Under the pieces are notes generated by a model, which had not been told where the DNA came from, did no database searches, and saw nothing but the letters and a program-made list of their open reading frames with translations. From Ferrimonas lipolytica (GTDB lineage Bacteria; Pseudomonadota; Gammaproteobacteria; Enterobacterales; Shewanellaceae): a stretch of 64,000 nt of DNA. The DNA lies in assembly GCF_012295575.1 (NCBI RefSeq), contig NZ_CP051180.1, positions 2,356,001 to 2,420,000 on the forward strand. Direction: 5' to 3'. Of this stretch, positions 39,456 to 48,542 are shown one piece after another. The translations under genes and the position numbers were made by a program. Within the stretch, counting starts at the first letter, position 1; each line of letters begins with the position of its first letter.

Positions 39456-40829
39456 CTAAGCGGGAATTTCGTAGCCTTCGTCGCGCATTTTGGCCATTTT
39501 GTAGCGCAGTGTGCGTGGGCTCAACCCTAGCTTTTCAGCCACACCTTTGCGGCTACCACCAAGTGTTTTAAGGGCATCTTGAATAATCTGAAACTCTTGA
39601 TGCTTAAGATCGCTACTGAGATCCTTAGCCTGAGTAGCAACGCGAGGGGCTTCAACCATCGCTTCAGCGGCAATAGGGTTGTTCACAATCGGTGAAGAGA
39701 ACGCTTCACCATCGATAAACAGATCCGCTGCAGTCAGCCTTTCGCCATTGCATAAGATCATCGCTCGTTGCATCACATTATCCAACTCACGAACGTTACC
39801 AGGCCAGCTGTGGCAGGATAGGCGCTCAACCGCACAAGCGGCGATAATAGGTTGTGGCAAGCCGCTGCGGCTGGCGTGGCGGCCCAATAAATGATTTGCC
39901 AGCGGCAAGATATCACCGCTACGTTGCGCCAGCGATGGCCAAGTAAGTGGAAATACGTTTAAACGATAATAGAGGTCTTCACGGAAGCGCCCTTGTTCAA
40001 CAGCTAAGCGTAAATCGCGATTTGAGGTGGCCAATACGCGTACATCTAAACGAATAGTCTTGCGCGAACCAAGGCGTTCCACCTCGCGCTCTTGCAACAC
40101 CCGCAACAGCTTCGCTTGTAAGTTGAGATCCATCTCGGTGATCTCATCCAACAAGATGGTTCCACCCTGAGCCTGTTCAAATTTGCCCGGGCACGCTTGC
40201 ACCGCTCCAGTAAAGGCACCTTTGTCATAGCCAAAAAGGGTGGCTTCTAACATATTATCGGGAATAGCCGCGCAATTGATGGCAACAAATGCTGCACCGC
40301 TTCGCTTAGAGCGATTGTGAATGTACCGTGCGAGCACTTCTTTGCCGGAGCCGCTCGGCCCCAACACCATCACTGAAGCGTCTGATTGAGCCACTCGAGC
40401 CGCCAGGGTCAGCAGTTGCTTAGAGCTGGGATCTCCCACAACCGGCTGATCAGTTTCAACCGGTTGGGCGCGCATGTAACGGCTAATTTGATCAAGTAAC
40501 ACCTGCGGGGCAAACGGCTTAGAGAGATAATCGGTCGCGCCGTAACGCATCGCTTCAACCGCAGCGTCAATACTGCCATAGGCGGTCATCAACAAAATCG
40601 GCAACTGACAATCTTTCGCGCGCAGATTTTTTAGCAAGGTAAGGCCGTCCATACCAGCCATCTGCACGTCACTAATCACCATATCAATAGGGTTTTGATT
40701 TAGCTGCACTAACGCAGAGGCGCCATCACTGGCCTCGATACAGCGAAAGCCACCAAGCAATAACGTATCCACTAGGGCTTCGCGTAAACCCAGATCGTCT
40801 TCAACCACGAGGATGGTTCCATTACTCAT
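39456..40829 (-). CDS. flrC: Sigma-54 response regulator FlrC (FleR)
   Basis: 457 residues: receiver domain with D54 (VISDVQMAGMDG), AAA+ domain with Walker A GPSGSGKEVLAR and the sigma-54 contact loop GAFTGA, and a C-terminal Fis-type helix-turn-helix (GSRKGVAEKLGLSPRTLRYK). Phosphorylated by FlrB, it activates the hook-basal body operons, which have matching promoters here. Its start overlaps the flrB stop by four bases. Confidence 0.96.
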   Translation of the reverse strand: MSNGTILVVEDDLGLREALVDTLLLGGFRCIEASDGASALVQLNQNPIDMVISDVQMAGMDGLTLLKNLRAKDCQLPILLMTAYGSIDAAVEAMRYGATDYLSKPFAPQVLLDQISRYMRAQPVETDQPVVGDPSSKQLLTLAARVAQSDASVMVLGPSGSGKEVLARYIHNRSKRSGAAFVAINCAAIPDNMLEATLFGYDKGAFTGAVQACPGKFEQAQGGTILLDEITEMDLNLQAKLLRVLQEREVERLGSRKTIRLDVRVLATSNRDLRLAVEQGRFREDLYYRLNVFPLTWPSLAQRSGDILPLANHLLGRHASRSGLPQPIIAACAVERLSCHSWPGNVRELDNVMQRAMILCNGERLTAADLFIDGEAFSSPIVNNPIAAEAMVEAPRVATQAKDLSSDLKHQEFQIIQDALKTLGGSRKGVAEKLGLSPRTLRYKMAKMRDEGYEIPA

Positions 40830-41839
40830 CGCGATGTTCCTTGTTCAAAACGCGGCAATACCACGGTAAAACAGCTGCCTTGCCCAAGAGCAGAGGTCAC
40901 TTCCAGTCGCCCCCCGTGATTACTGCAAACGCTCGCAACCACAGAAAGTCCCAACCCAGTGCCGTTTGGCTTGGTGGTATAGAACGGACTTAGAATTCGC
41001 TGTTGCACCGCATCATCCATGCCGCTGCCATTATCTAAAATACGGATCTTAACGAAGTGTTGGCACTGCTCGACTTGCAATTGCAGCGCCGTCGCGCCAG
41101 CTTCAAGGGCATTAATGACCAGATTCTGTAAGGCGCTGTTTAGGGTTTCAATATTGGCGCTTATCTTTCCCGGCAGTTGAGGCGGCGCTAGCCATGTTGC
41201 CCCCTTCTGCAATAACTGAGCCTCACAGCTTTGCTGTAATAACTGCACCAATTGCTGTAGTGAAATGGGTTTATTAACGTTGTTTTGATTGCCACCGCGG
41301 GCAAACAGTAGCAAGTCATTTACCCGTTGCTCCAACTCCCCTAAACGAGCCATCAGCTTGGTTTGAAAGCGCTCGCGCCCGCGCTCATCGAGATTCCGGT
41401 TACCCATATTCGCGGCGTACAACAACGCAGCGGATAGCGGCGTGCGGATCTGATGTGCCAATGACGCGGCCATCTTTCCTAAGGCAGATAAACGCTCAAG
41501 GTGGGAGATGTTGTGTTGTAACTGCCGAGTTTCAGTAAGATCGGTGAGCATGATTAATTGGCCAGGCTCCGGATCTAAAGCTCTGGTTGCAAGCTTTACC
41601 CGGCGACCATTGTGTAAGGTGATTTCGTGGCCATCATCCCGCTGCGGAGCAAACGCTCGCTTAATCAGCTCGCGCCAGCGCGTACCAATTAACGGTTCAC
41701 CCAACAACTCGATCGCTTGTGGGTTTGCCTCAATCACAATGCCGCGGCTGTCGAGAACAACGATCCCCGCCGGTAACAGCTGCATCAAGTGGTGCAAGCG
41801 GCTACTGGCCTGTTGCTGGGCAGTTATCTGATCGCTCAC
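40826..41839 (-). CDS. flrB: Sensor histidine kinase FlrB (FleS)
   Basis: 337 residues without transmembrane helices: a PAS domain (about 15-105), a dimerisation/phosphoacceptor helix with H129 in SLAHQIRTPLSAALLY, and a HATPase domain (NALQNLVINALEAGA-type N box, ILDNGSGMDD, TGLGLSVVASV). It is the cytosolic partner of FlrC. Confidence 0.95.
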   Translation of the reverse strand: MSDQITAQQQASSRLHHLMQLLPAGIVVLDSRGIVIEANPQAIELLGEPLIGTRWRELIKRAFAPQRDDGHEITLHNGRRVKLATRALDPEPGQLIMLTDLTETRQLQHNISHLERLSALGKMAASLAHQIRTPLSAALLYAANMGNRNLDERGRERFQTKLMARLGELEQRVNDLLLFARGGNQNNVNKPISLQQLVQLLQQSCEAQLLQKGATWLAPPQLPGKISANIETLNSALQNLVINALEAGATALQLQVEQCQHFVKIRILDNGSGMDDAVQQRILSPFYTTKPNGTGLGLSVVASVCSNHGGRLEVTSALGQGSCFTVVLPRFEQGTSR

Positions 41840-41890
41840 CGGTTGCTTCCTTAGCCTAGTCAGTCAAAATTTTGCTCTGCCATCAACCCA

Positions 41891-41906
41891 AGCAAAAAGT
41901 GAACCA
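41891..41906 (-). promoter_or_regulatory. Candidate sigma-54 promoter of flrBC
   Basis: Minus strand: TGGTTC, ACTTT, TTGCT, GG-N10-GC intact, between the flrA terminator and flrB. FlrA would be the activator, as in Vibrio. Confidence 0.6.
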
Positions 41907-41922
41907 AGTTAACCCACGATAC

Positions 41923-41950
41923 AAAAAAGCAACGCCTAGGCGTTGCTTTT
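41923..41950 (-). terminator. Terminator of flrA
   Basis: AAAAGCAACGCC pairs with GGCGTTGCTTTT around TA, with a T-run on the minus strand, 23 bp after the flrA stop. It isolates flrA from flrBC. Confidence 0.9.
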
Positions 41951-41972
41951 GGGGTTTAAGCGTAGTTTGTAG

Positions 41973-43406
41973 CTACTTATTCAAGCCATATTTACGCATT
42001 TTCTCTACTAATGTAGTACGGCGCATTCCCAACAGCTCAGCGGCACGAGCGACAACGTTGCCGCCTTGATCGAGCGCCTGACGGATCATGTCGATCTCCA
42101 GCTCAGAAAGCATGTCCTTCAGATTGACACCATCTTGAGGCAGCTCATTAGCGAAGCGAGGCTCACTGATTTCAATCGGCTCATCACCACTGAACAGTGC
42201 TGCTAGCATATCCCCTTCTTGCTCCTCTTCAGAGGCAGCACTGAGGGGCTCCGGCACATACTCAGACTGATCGCCATAGCGATATTTAAGAGGCAGATCA
42301 TTCACATCCACCAAACCGCCAGGGCAAAGAATAACCATGCGTTCAACTAAGTTAGATAACTCACGGACGTTACCTGGCCAAGGGTGTTCAACCAATGAAG
42401 CCAGTGCGCGACGAGTAAAGCGAACACTGCCTTTACCTTCATTTTCGAGGCGATTAACTAGCTCATTTAGCAACAGTGGTACGTCTTCACGGCGGGAACG
42501 TAGCTCCGGCATATCGATTGGAAATACGTTCAAGCGATAATAGAGATCTTCGCGAAACTCACCGTCAGTAATCATCTTTTCAAGATTACGGTGTGTCGCT
42601 GCAACAATGCGCACGTTGGCATTAACTTGTTTACTTCCACCAACCCGCTCAAAGCTGCGCTCTTGCAGGAAACGGAGGATCTTGACCTGCATATGCGCTG
42701 GCATATCACCAATCTCATCCAAGAACAGTGTGCCGCCATCGGCAAGTTCGAAACGACCTTTACGGGTGCTAATTGCGCCAGTAAACGCGCCTTTCTCGTG
42801 GCCAAATAACTCGCTTTCCAACAGTTCAGATGGAATAGCACCGCAATTAACCGGAATAAACGGACCATCGCGTCGATCGGAAATGTAGTGGATGTTACGT
42901 GCAACCACCTCTTTTCCGGTACCTGACTCGCCGGTAATCAATACACTGGCATCCGCTTTGGCAACTTGAGAAATAAGCTGACGAACATTCACAAGCGATT
43001 CGCTGCTACCAACCAGTGAGCGGAACAACTTAGTATGATGAGCGCAGCTCGATACAGTGCTCCGACGATTCCGACCAAATACCTGACTGTAATGCAGTAA
43101 TTGCGTCACTACTTCATAGCTAAATGGCTCATTCATTTCACCAAGTACATTGGGGTAAGCTAACTTAGCGGAACCAATGGTGATAAAGGCTTGGCGATTA
43201 TGCTTGTGGATAATTGCAGCGATAGAGTCGGAGATGAGATCGCACGCAATCAACACCACACGGTATCGATTGGTGCATAGCAACTGACTAAGTTGGTCTA
43301 GGGAAATCGGTTCAACTTGCTCGCCAATGAAGCGAAACAAAAGGCTTAGCTTTTGACTTCGCTCTGGATCGTTGTCGACAAGCAATATTTGTTGATCAGT
43401 TTGCAT
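41973..43406 (-). CDS. flrA: Sigma-54 master regulator FlrA (FleQ)
   Basis: 477 residues. The N-terminal receiver-like FleQ domain (ILLVDNDPERSQKL) lacks an obvious phosphoacceptor aspartate. The AAA+ domain has GESGTGKEVVAR, GAFTGA and the ATP-sensing GNVRELSN; the C-terminus is a Fis-type helix-turn-helix (ARAAELLGMRRTTLVEKMRK, 20 residues). It is the top activator of polar flagellar genes and a target of FlhG and, in relatives, of cyclic di-GMP. The gene is monocistronic by its terminators. Confidence 0.95.
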   Translation of the reverse strand: MQTDQQILLVDNDPERSQKLSLLFRFIGEQVEPISLDQLSQLLCTNRYRVVLIACDLISDSIAAIIHKHNRQAFITIGSAKLAYPNVLGEMNEPFSYEVVTQLLHYSQVFGRNRRSTVSSCAHHTKLFRSLVGSSESLVNVRQLISQVAKADASVLITGESGTGKEVVARNIHYISDRRDGPFIPVNCGAIPSELLESELFGHEKGAFTGAISTRKGRFELADGGTLFLDEIGDMPAHMQVKILRFLQERSFERVGGSKQVNANVRIVAATHRNLEKMITDGEFREDLYYRLNVFPIDMPELRSRREDVPLLLNELVNRLENEGKGSVRFTRRALASLVEHPWPGNVRELSNLVERMVILCPGGLVDVNDLPLKYRYGDQSEYVPEPLSAASEEEQEGDMLAALFSGDEPIEISEPRFANELPQDGVNLKDMLSELEIDMIRQALDQGGNVVARAAELLGMRRTTLVEKMRKYGLNK

Positions 43407-43585
43407 TAGTTAAGACGAGCTCTTCGGCTGTTATGATAAGAACCAATATACCTACGACAGTAAAACCCTTTTCTACTGCACCTCGGCTAAATTACCAGTC
43501 ATTCTAACTTCCGCCAAGAAGATAACGCTCGACTGTTGGATATATGCTCAAAAAAGTAGAACAACGCCCAAATATTGACGCTGAA

Positions 43586-43633
43586 CAAAAAAAACGAAGC
43601 AATTAAGAACAGTTTGTTTCGCATGCTTCGTTT
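43586..43633 (-). terminator. Terminator of the flaG-fliD-fliT-fliS operon
   Basis: AAACGAAGCA at 43592-43601 pairs with TGCTTCGTTT at 43624-43633, with an eight-T run on the minus strand. It lies 27 bp after the fliS stop. The loop is long (22 bases). Confidence 0.85.
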
Positions 43634-43659
43634 CTGTGAGCTTCATCAACGGTTATGGT

Positions 43660-44061
43660 CTAACTAACTTTGTCCATTTGATGGAATTCAGGCGGAATCG
43701 CGTCCCAGCCCTCCTTAATGGTGCGCAGTAAGCTTACTACCTCTAATAAAGCCTCAGTATCATTATTAACATTGGCAAAGCTTAATCGACGCGTCGCATA
43801 GGCATAGATAGCAGACAAATTGTCGGAAATCTCACCGCCTTTATCGTGATCAAGCGCTGCTTGTAGATGAGCAATAATCTCAATAGAGCGACCAATCAGT
43901 TCGCCTTTCTTAGCAGTGTCGTTTTGCTCTATCGCCAACTTAGCGCGCAAAGATTTTTCCATCGCGCCTGCAAGTAGCATCTGGACAATCTTGTGCGGGC
44001 TAGCTTCAGCGGCTTGGGCACCAATGTTAACCTTATTGTAAGCCTTTAATGAGCCTCTCAT
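43660..44061 (-). CDS. fliS: Flagellin chaperone FliS
   Basis: 133 residues with the FliS pattern: AYNKVNIGAQAAEASPHKIVQMLLAGA (core SPHKIVQMLLAGA) near the N-terminus and LSFANVNNDTEALLEVVSLL later. FliS binds the flagellin C-terminus and prevents polymerisation in the cytosol. Its ATG overlaps the preceding stop by one base (TAATG). Confidence 0.95.
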   Translation of the reverse strand: MRGSLKAYNKVNIGAQAAEASPHKIVQMLLAGAMEKSLRAKLAIEQNDTAKKGELIGRSIEIIAHLQAALDHDKGGEISDNLSAIYAYATRRLSFANVNNDTEALLEVVSLLRTIKEGWDAIPPEFHQMDKVS

Positions 44062-44402
44062 TACCCTCTCCCCGCTTCTATTTGTTTATATCGATTTACT
44101 TGTTGGCGACCTTTTTTATAGCCACCTAGTTGTTGTTTGGCTTTGTCTTTCAGAGCAACTGCCCGCTGCGCTATCTGCTTGGTAGTGGCGACTGCTTGCT
44201 CTAACCACTGGCGGTCACTGCCTAAAGGCGTTACCAATAGCGCCGCCAAACAGCTTTGGCGCTGATCTAATAACGGCTGCAGCTGGGAAAATGGCAGCTC
44301 TTCTTGATTCGAAGCGTTGTCTTGGTTGGTTTCTAGTAACGACAATAATTTTTCAATCTGCTTATCAAGCGCAGCAAATTGTTCAGCATTTACTTGGGTC
44401 AT
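44061..44402 (-). CDS. FliT-like / FlaI-type flagellar chaperone
   Basis: 113 residues, mostly helical and charged, with a basic C-terminus (GGYKKGRQQVNRYKQIE). It occupies the place between fliD and fliS held by FlaI in Vibrio and FliT in enterobacteria, which chaperone the cap protein FliD. Sequence similarity to FliT is weak; assignment rests mainly on position and size. Confidence 0.75.
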   Translation of the reverse strand: MTQVNAEQFAALDKQIEKLLSLLETNQDNASNQEELPFSQLQPLLDQRQSCLAALLVTPLGSDRQWLEQAVATTKQIAQRAVALKDKAKQQLGGYKKGRQQVNRYKQIEAGRG

Positions 44403-45773
44403 CTACGAAGAGGTACCTAGGTTGGCTAACAGTGAATCCAATTGGGCATAGATGGAATACACCGCTGAATCCATAGCGTTGTATTGGTCAAACAAGCGGT
44501 CTTCATATGAGGCTTCTTGAATAAGCAAATCGGCTTGGTCATCTTCAAGGCCATCGATCTGACTCTCGTATGAACTGGTTTTGGTTTCAAACAACCCGTC
44601 GCTTTCCAGGTAATATTCTAGATTTTCATCCAATACATAGGCTAAACCGGTGTCTTCGGCACTAAACAAGGAGGTTAAACTGCCGACGTCATTCTCAATT
44701 GCTTCATCCAGCATGTCCTCATCGATCTCAAGTTTACCGTAAGCATCGAAACTCACCCCAAATTGACTTAGAGAAGCTGATTGCCCATCAAGGTTATATT
44801 GATCACCCAAGCTACTGCGCAAGATACTGGTGATGCCACGGGTCATCGAATCCCCTTGCAGGGCTCCAGCGCTCTCCTCCTCAGCATCATACTCAGTGAG
44901 ATCCGCGATGGTTTCGGCCATGGCATTGTATGCCTCAACAAAATCCTCTATGGCGGTTTTTGTTGTGCCAGTATCCATATCAATGGTGAGCTTCGTGGTT
45001 TCGTCTGGATCAGCTTTGGTAAGGTTTAGCGTTAAGCCATTAACGGCATCATCTACTTCATTGCTCGAAGAAGTGATAGTAATACCATCGACCACAATTT
45101 CGGAATCTTGAGCTTTAACCAACTCATCCATGGTGCCGAAGGTATCCGTTAAGCCCGTGCCCACCGTATCTGTCGCACTGATGGTCAACTCATTTTCAAC
45201 GCCGGTCTCATCAGAGGTCATGATCAAACGGGGGCCATCGTCACTGTTAATAATGGTCGCGGTCACGCCGGGGTTATCTTCAGAGCCGTTGATTTTATCG
45301 ACAATGTCGGCAAGGGTATCGTCAGCGTTAACATCAATGGTTAACTGGGCCTCTGGGTCAGGATCACCATTGTCATCTAATCCGACATTAATTTGCAGCT
45401 GCCCTTCACCAACAGTTGCATCAGCATCGGCTACAGCAGCACTACCCAACTTCTGACTTTCCGCCAGTTGATTAACGGTAAGGTTGTAACTGCCTTCGAC
45501 AGCGTCTGGCGATGCTTCTACGTCAAGATATTCACTTTGACTTAAGCTGGTGGTGCGCTGGCCGAAGGTTTCTGGGTCCTGCAGGGCTTCAAGCGTATCT
45601 TGAAACTCGGTCATGCTTGATTTGAGCGTTCCCAAAGCAGATATTTGAGTTTCAAGTTCGGAAACTCTGCCAGTCAGCGCCGTTTTCCGCGGTGAGTAGC
45701 TGGCGTCAACCAATGACGTTACGATGCTGTTGATATCGAGCCCGGAGCCCATACCTGTAGACGTTAAACCCAT
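44403..45773 (-). CDS. fliD: Flagellar filament cap protein FliD
   Basis: 456 residues. The N-terminal MGLTSTGMGSGLDINSIVTSL is the FliD_N signature (shown as MGLTSTGMGSG and LDINSIVTSL); the C-terminal FliD_C domain includes TKTAIEDFVEAYNAM and ends in a coiled-coil (ALLIQEASYEDRLFDQYNAMDSAV-type helix). The middle is very acidic, typical of a marine secreted protein. It follows flaG by nine bases. Confidence 0.95.
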   Translation of the reverse strand: MGLTSTGMGSGLDINSIVTSLVDASYSPRKTALTGRVSELETQISALGTLKSSMTEFQDTLEALQDPETFGQRTTSLSQSEYLDVEASPDAVEGSYNLTVNQLAESQKLGSAAVADADATVGEGQLQINVGLDDNGDPDPEAQLTIDVNADDTLADIVDKINGSEDNPGVTATIINSDDGPRLIMTSDETGVENELTISATDTVGTGLTDTFGTMDELVKAQDSEIVVDGITITSSSNEVDDAVNGLTLNLTKADPDETTKLTIDMDTGTTKTAIEDFVEAYNAMAETIADLTEYDAEEESAGALQGDSMTRGITSILRSSLGDQYNLDGQSASLSQFGVSFDAYGKLEIDEDMLDEAIENDVGSLTSLFSAEDTGLAYVLDENLEYYLESDGLFETKTSSYESQIDGLEDDQADLLIQEASYEDRLFDQYNAMDSAVYSIYAQLDSLLANLGTSS

Positions 45774-45782
45774 GCTGCCCCC

Positions 45783-46202
45783 TTACACTTCAGTATTAAA
45801 CAACAAGCCATTAAGATCGGTCATCTTCATCGCTAGCTTAAGCATCTCTTCGGATGGGATCTGGCGGATGATTTCGTCAGCGGCAATGTCTTTAACCACC
45901 ACTACGTCGCTACCGGTCGAATCATCAACGTGAAACGACAGTGCCCGTTGATTCTGTTCCATAAACGCTTCAAGCGCTGCAGCCATCTCTTGTAATTGCT
46001 CTTTATCAAGCTGTTGTTGTTCAAAATCTTGAACTTTAGCTTCACTGTTGGCAGCAACCTTATCCACCGCAAGTTGTGACTCAATTGCATCGGCATCGGT
46101 CTGCTGTTGCGTCGCAAACTGCTTATTCGGCGGCGGATTATTGCCGCTACCGCGAATCTCTGCAATATTTACACCAATTACAGAGGTGATATCTCCATTC
46201 AT
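45783..46202 (-). CDS. flaG: FlaG family protein
   Basis: 139 residues from ATG 46202, preceded by GGGAG. The C-terminal half has the FlaG pattern: ALSFHVDDSTGSDVVVVKD and EIIRQIPSEEMLKLAMKM. FlaG influences filament length and lies beside fliD in polar flagellar clusters. I could not find a clear sigma-28 or sigma-54 promoter in the 58 bp between its start and repeat array 5. Confidence 0.92.
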   Translation of the reverse strand: MNGDITSVIGVNIAEIRGSGNNPPPNKQFATQQQTDADAIESQLAVDKVAANSEAKVQDFEQQQLDKEQLQEMAAALEAFMEQNQRALSFHVDDSTGSDVVVVKDIAADEIIRQIPSEEMLKLAMKMTDLNGLLFNTEV

Positions 46203-46260
46203 GGTCTCTCTCCCTATACTTCGCCTCAAACCCCAACGTCATTGGTATCAGCACCGCTTC

Positions 46261-47072
46261 GGTCGGACACGTCCGCCCCTACAAGATGCTCAACGTAGGG
46301 GCCATCATGATGGACCTTCGCCAGTGTCCGCCCCTACAAAATGCTCAACGTAGGAGCCATCGTGATGGACCTTCGCCAGTGTCCGCCCAACAAGATACTC
46401 AACGTAGGGGCCATCGTGATGGACCTTCGCCAGTGGTAAACCCATCGACAAGCACAAAACCACCGCGCCTCTTGGCATAAACACCCTTCGGTCGGACACA
46501 TCCGCCCCAACAAAATGCCCAACGTAGGGGCCATCATGATGGACCTTCGCCAGTGTCCGCCCCTACAAGATGTTCAACGTAGGGGCCATCGTGATGGACC
46601 TTCGCCAGTGTCCGCCCCTACAAGATGCTCAACGTAGGGGCCATCGTGATGGACCTTCGCCAGTGTCCGCCCCTACAAGATGCTCAACGTAGGGGCCATC
46701 ATGATGGACCTTCGCCAGTGTCCGCCCCTACAAAATGCTCAACGTAGGAGCCATCGTGATGGACCTTAGCCAGTGTCCGCCCCGACAAGATGCTCAACGT
46801 AGGAGCCATCGTGATGGACCTTCGCCAGTGTCCGCCCCGACAAGATGTTCAACGTAGGGTCCATCATGATGGACCTTAGCCAGTGTCCGCCCCTACAAGA
46901 TGTTCAACGTAGGGGCCATCGCGATGGACCTTCGCCAGTGTCCGCCCCTACAAGATGCTCAACGTAGGGGCCATCATGATGGACCTTCGCCAGTAGTAAC
47001 CCCATCGACAAGCACAAAACCACCGCGCCTCTTGGCATAAACACCGCGTCGGTCGGACACGTCCGCCCCTAC
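46261..47072. repeat. REP-like palindrome array 5 (c family, exact 55-bp period) between flagellin and flaG
   Basis: Twelve c-type elements (GTAGGGGCCATC, two bases, GATGGACC) start at 46295, 46350, 46404, 46524 and then every 55 bp to 46964. Each 55-bp unit also has a truncated a element that keeps only GTGTCCGCCCCTAC. Complete a elements occur only at 46261, about 46491 and 47051. Two of these are preceded by the same 60-bp non-repeat segment (CATCGACAAGCACAAAACC...), at about 46440 and 47000. Confidence 0.95.
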
Positions 47073-47081
47073 GGTGATACC

Positions 47082-47115
47082 AAAAAAAACGGTAGAGCCT
47101 CTCGACTCTACCGTT
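47082..47115 (-). terminator. Terminator of the flagellin gene
   Basis: AACGGTAGAG pairs with CTCTACCGTT around an eight-base loop; the minus strand ends in a T8 run. It lies 52 bp after the flagellin stop and next to array 5. Confidence 0.92.
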
Positions 47116-47166
47116 CTATCGGCCGCTACAATATAAAGCTTTAGCCTAAATTTTAACTTACCGACT

Positions 47167-48324
47167 TTACAGCAGTGATAGTGCCGCTGAAGGCAATTGG
47201 TTTGCCTGCGCTAACATAGCTGAAGAGGATTGTGACAGTACCTGCTGCTTCGCTAGCTCTGTCGATTCTTTGGCGAAGTCGACATCTTGAATACGGGAGC
47301 GTGCATCAGACACGTTGGTTTGGATGTTGCTCAAGTTATTGATGGTGTGTTCCATCCGGTTTTGAGTCGCACCCAGCTCCGAACGCTGTGAATCAATTTG
47401 AGAAATTGCTTCATCAATCATAGTGATAGCAGATTGCGCGCCTTGAGTAGTACTAACGTCAATAGTATCAACACTAGAGCTATCATTTGCTCCTAACGTT
47501 GGTGCTGCCGTAACGCTAGTTCCTGCAAATACTAAATTGGAATCCGTAGTGCCTGGGTCATCACTATTTTCAATTTGCCCCGACAACACAACATTACCAG
47601 ATTCATCGACACCGGCAGAGACACCACTATCACCCAAAGCTTTATTCATTGCAGCTGCAATACCACCTGCATCTTCGGCATCAGATAAATCTACTGAGAC
47701 TGTACTGCCCGCCGAACCATCGCCGCTGGTTAATGTAAATGTCATATCGTCAGCTTTAATCACTGCGTCGATGTTAGCTACTGCTACTGAGGTACCAGAA
47801 ACACTGCGCCCCTGAGCCAGATGGTCTGCACCCACATCATTCATAGAGAGTTCAATTGTCTCGTTTGCATTAGAGCCAATTTGGAAACTCTGTGTACCGT
47901 ATGAACCATCGAGTAAACTTTGGCCACCAAACGAAGTAGTGTCAGAGATTCGAGTCAGCTCATCTTGCAAAGAGGTGATCTCTTCTTGAATTGCAGTACG
48001 GTCGTCGGCAGAGTTTGAGCCGTTAGCAGACTGTACTGACAGGTCACGCATCCGCTGCAGAATATCAGTTGATTCCTGCATTGCACCTTCGGCTGTTTGC
48101 GCCATGGAGATACCATCGTTAGCGTTACGCATCGCTACGTCCATACCACTAATCTGCGAAGAAAGTCGGTTAGAGATCTGCAAGCCAGCCGCATCATCTT
48201 TGGCAGAGTTGATACGCAAACCGGAAGACAAACGCTCCATTGAAGTCTGGGTAGCGCTGTTAGCCGAATTTACCGCATTTTGGGACGACATCGCTGTTAC
48301 GTTGGAGTTTACTGAGATACTCAT
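47167..48324 (-). CDS. flaA: Flagellin
   Basis: 385 residues, with typical D0/D1 N-terminal ([20 protein letters not shown], 20 residues; [18 protein letters not shown]) and C-terminal ends ([37 protein letters not shown]). The variable centre (about 170-290) is acidic with few aromatic residues. TAAGGA lies eight bases before the ATG. It is the only flagellin in the window, monocistronic, with a sigma-28 promoter and its own terminator, and repeat arrays on both sides. Confidence 0.97.
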   Translation of the reverse strand: MSISVNSNVTAMSSQNAVNSANSATQTSMERLSSGLRINSAKDDAAGLQISNRLSSQISGMDVAMRNANDGISMAQTAEGAMQESTDILQRMRDLSVQSANGSNSADDRTAIQEEITSLQDELTRISDTTSFGGQSLLDGSYGTQSFQIGSNANETIELSMNDVGADHLAQGRSVSGTSVAVANIDAVIKADDMTFTLTSGDGSAGSTVSVDLSDAEDAGGIAAAMNKALGDSGVSAGVDESGNVVLSGQIENSDDPGTTDSNLVFAGTSVTAAPTLGANDSSSVDTIDVSTTQGAQSAITMIDEAISQIDSQRSELGATQNRMEHTINNLSNIQTNVSDARSRIQDVDFAKESTELAKQQVLSQSSSAMLAQANQLPSAALSLL

Positions 48325-48392
48325 ATTGATTATTCCTTAGGTTGTTATCCATCGGGACCAACTAACGATGCTGCATCCCCGGTACAATCAAT

Positions 48393-48419
48393 ATTTCGGC
48401 GCCACGACCATTTCCTTTA
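48393..48419 (-). promoter_or_regulatory. Sigma-28 (FliA) promoter of flagellin
   Basis: Minus strand: TAAA, 15 bases, GCCGAAAT, an excellent match to TAAA-N15-GCCGATAA. The predicted start is about 60 bases upstream of the flagellin ATG. Confidence 0.85.
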
Positions 48420-48542
48420 GTGCTTTTTTTAACTTTTTGTTCTGACTGCCTTTAACGGCACAGAAAAAGCCACTTACAATCAACAACTTAACCTTTGCGC
48501 AACATTGCAAAAAATTAAATAACTTAATGACTTTAGAGCGTT

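Noticed and set aside
46102-46260. Sigma-28 promoter for flaG
   Set aside because: No TAAA-N15-GCCGATAA match was found upstream of flaG; the best candidate differs at most positions.
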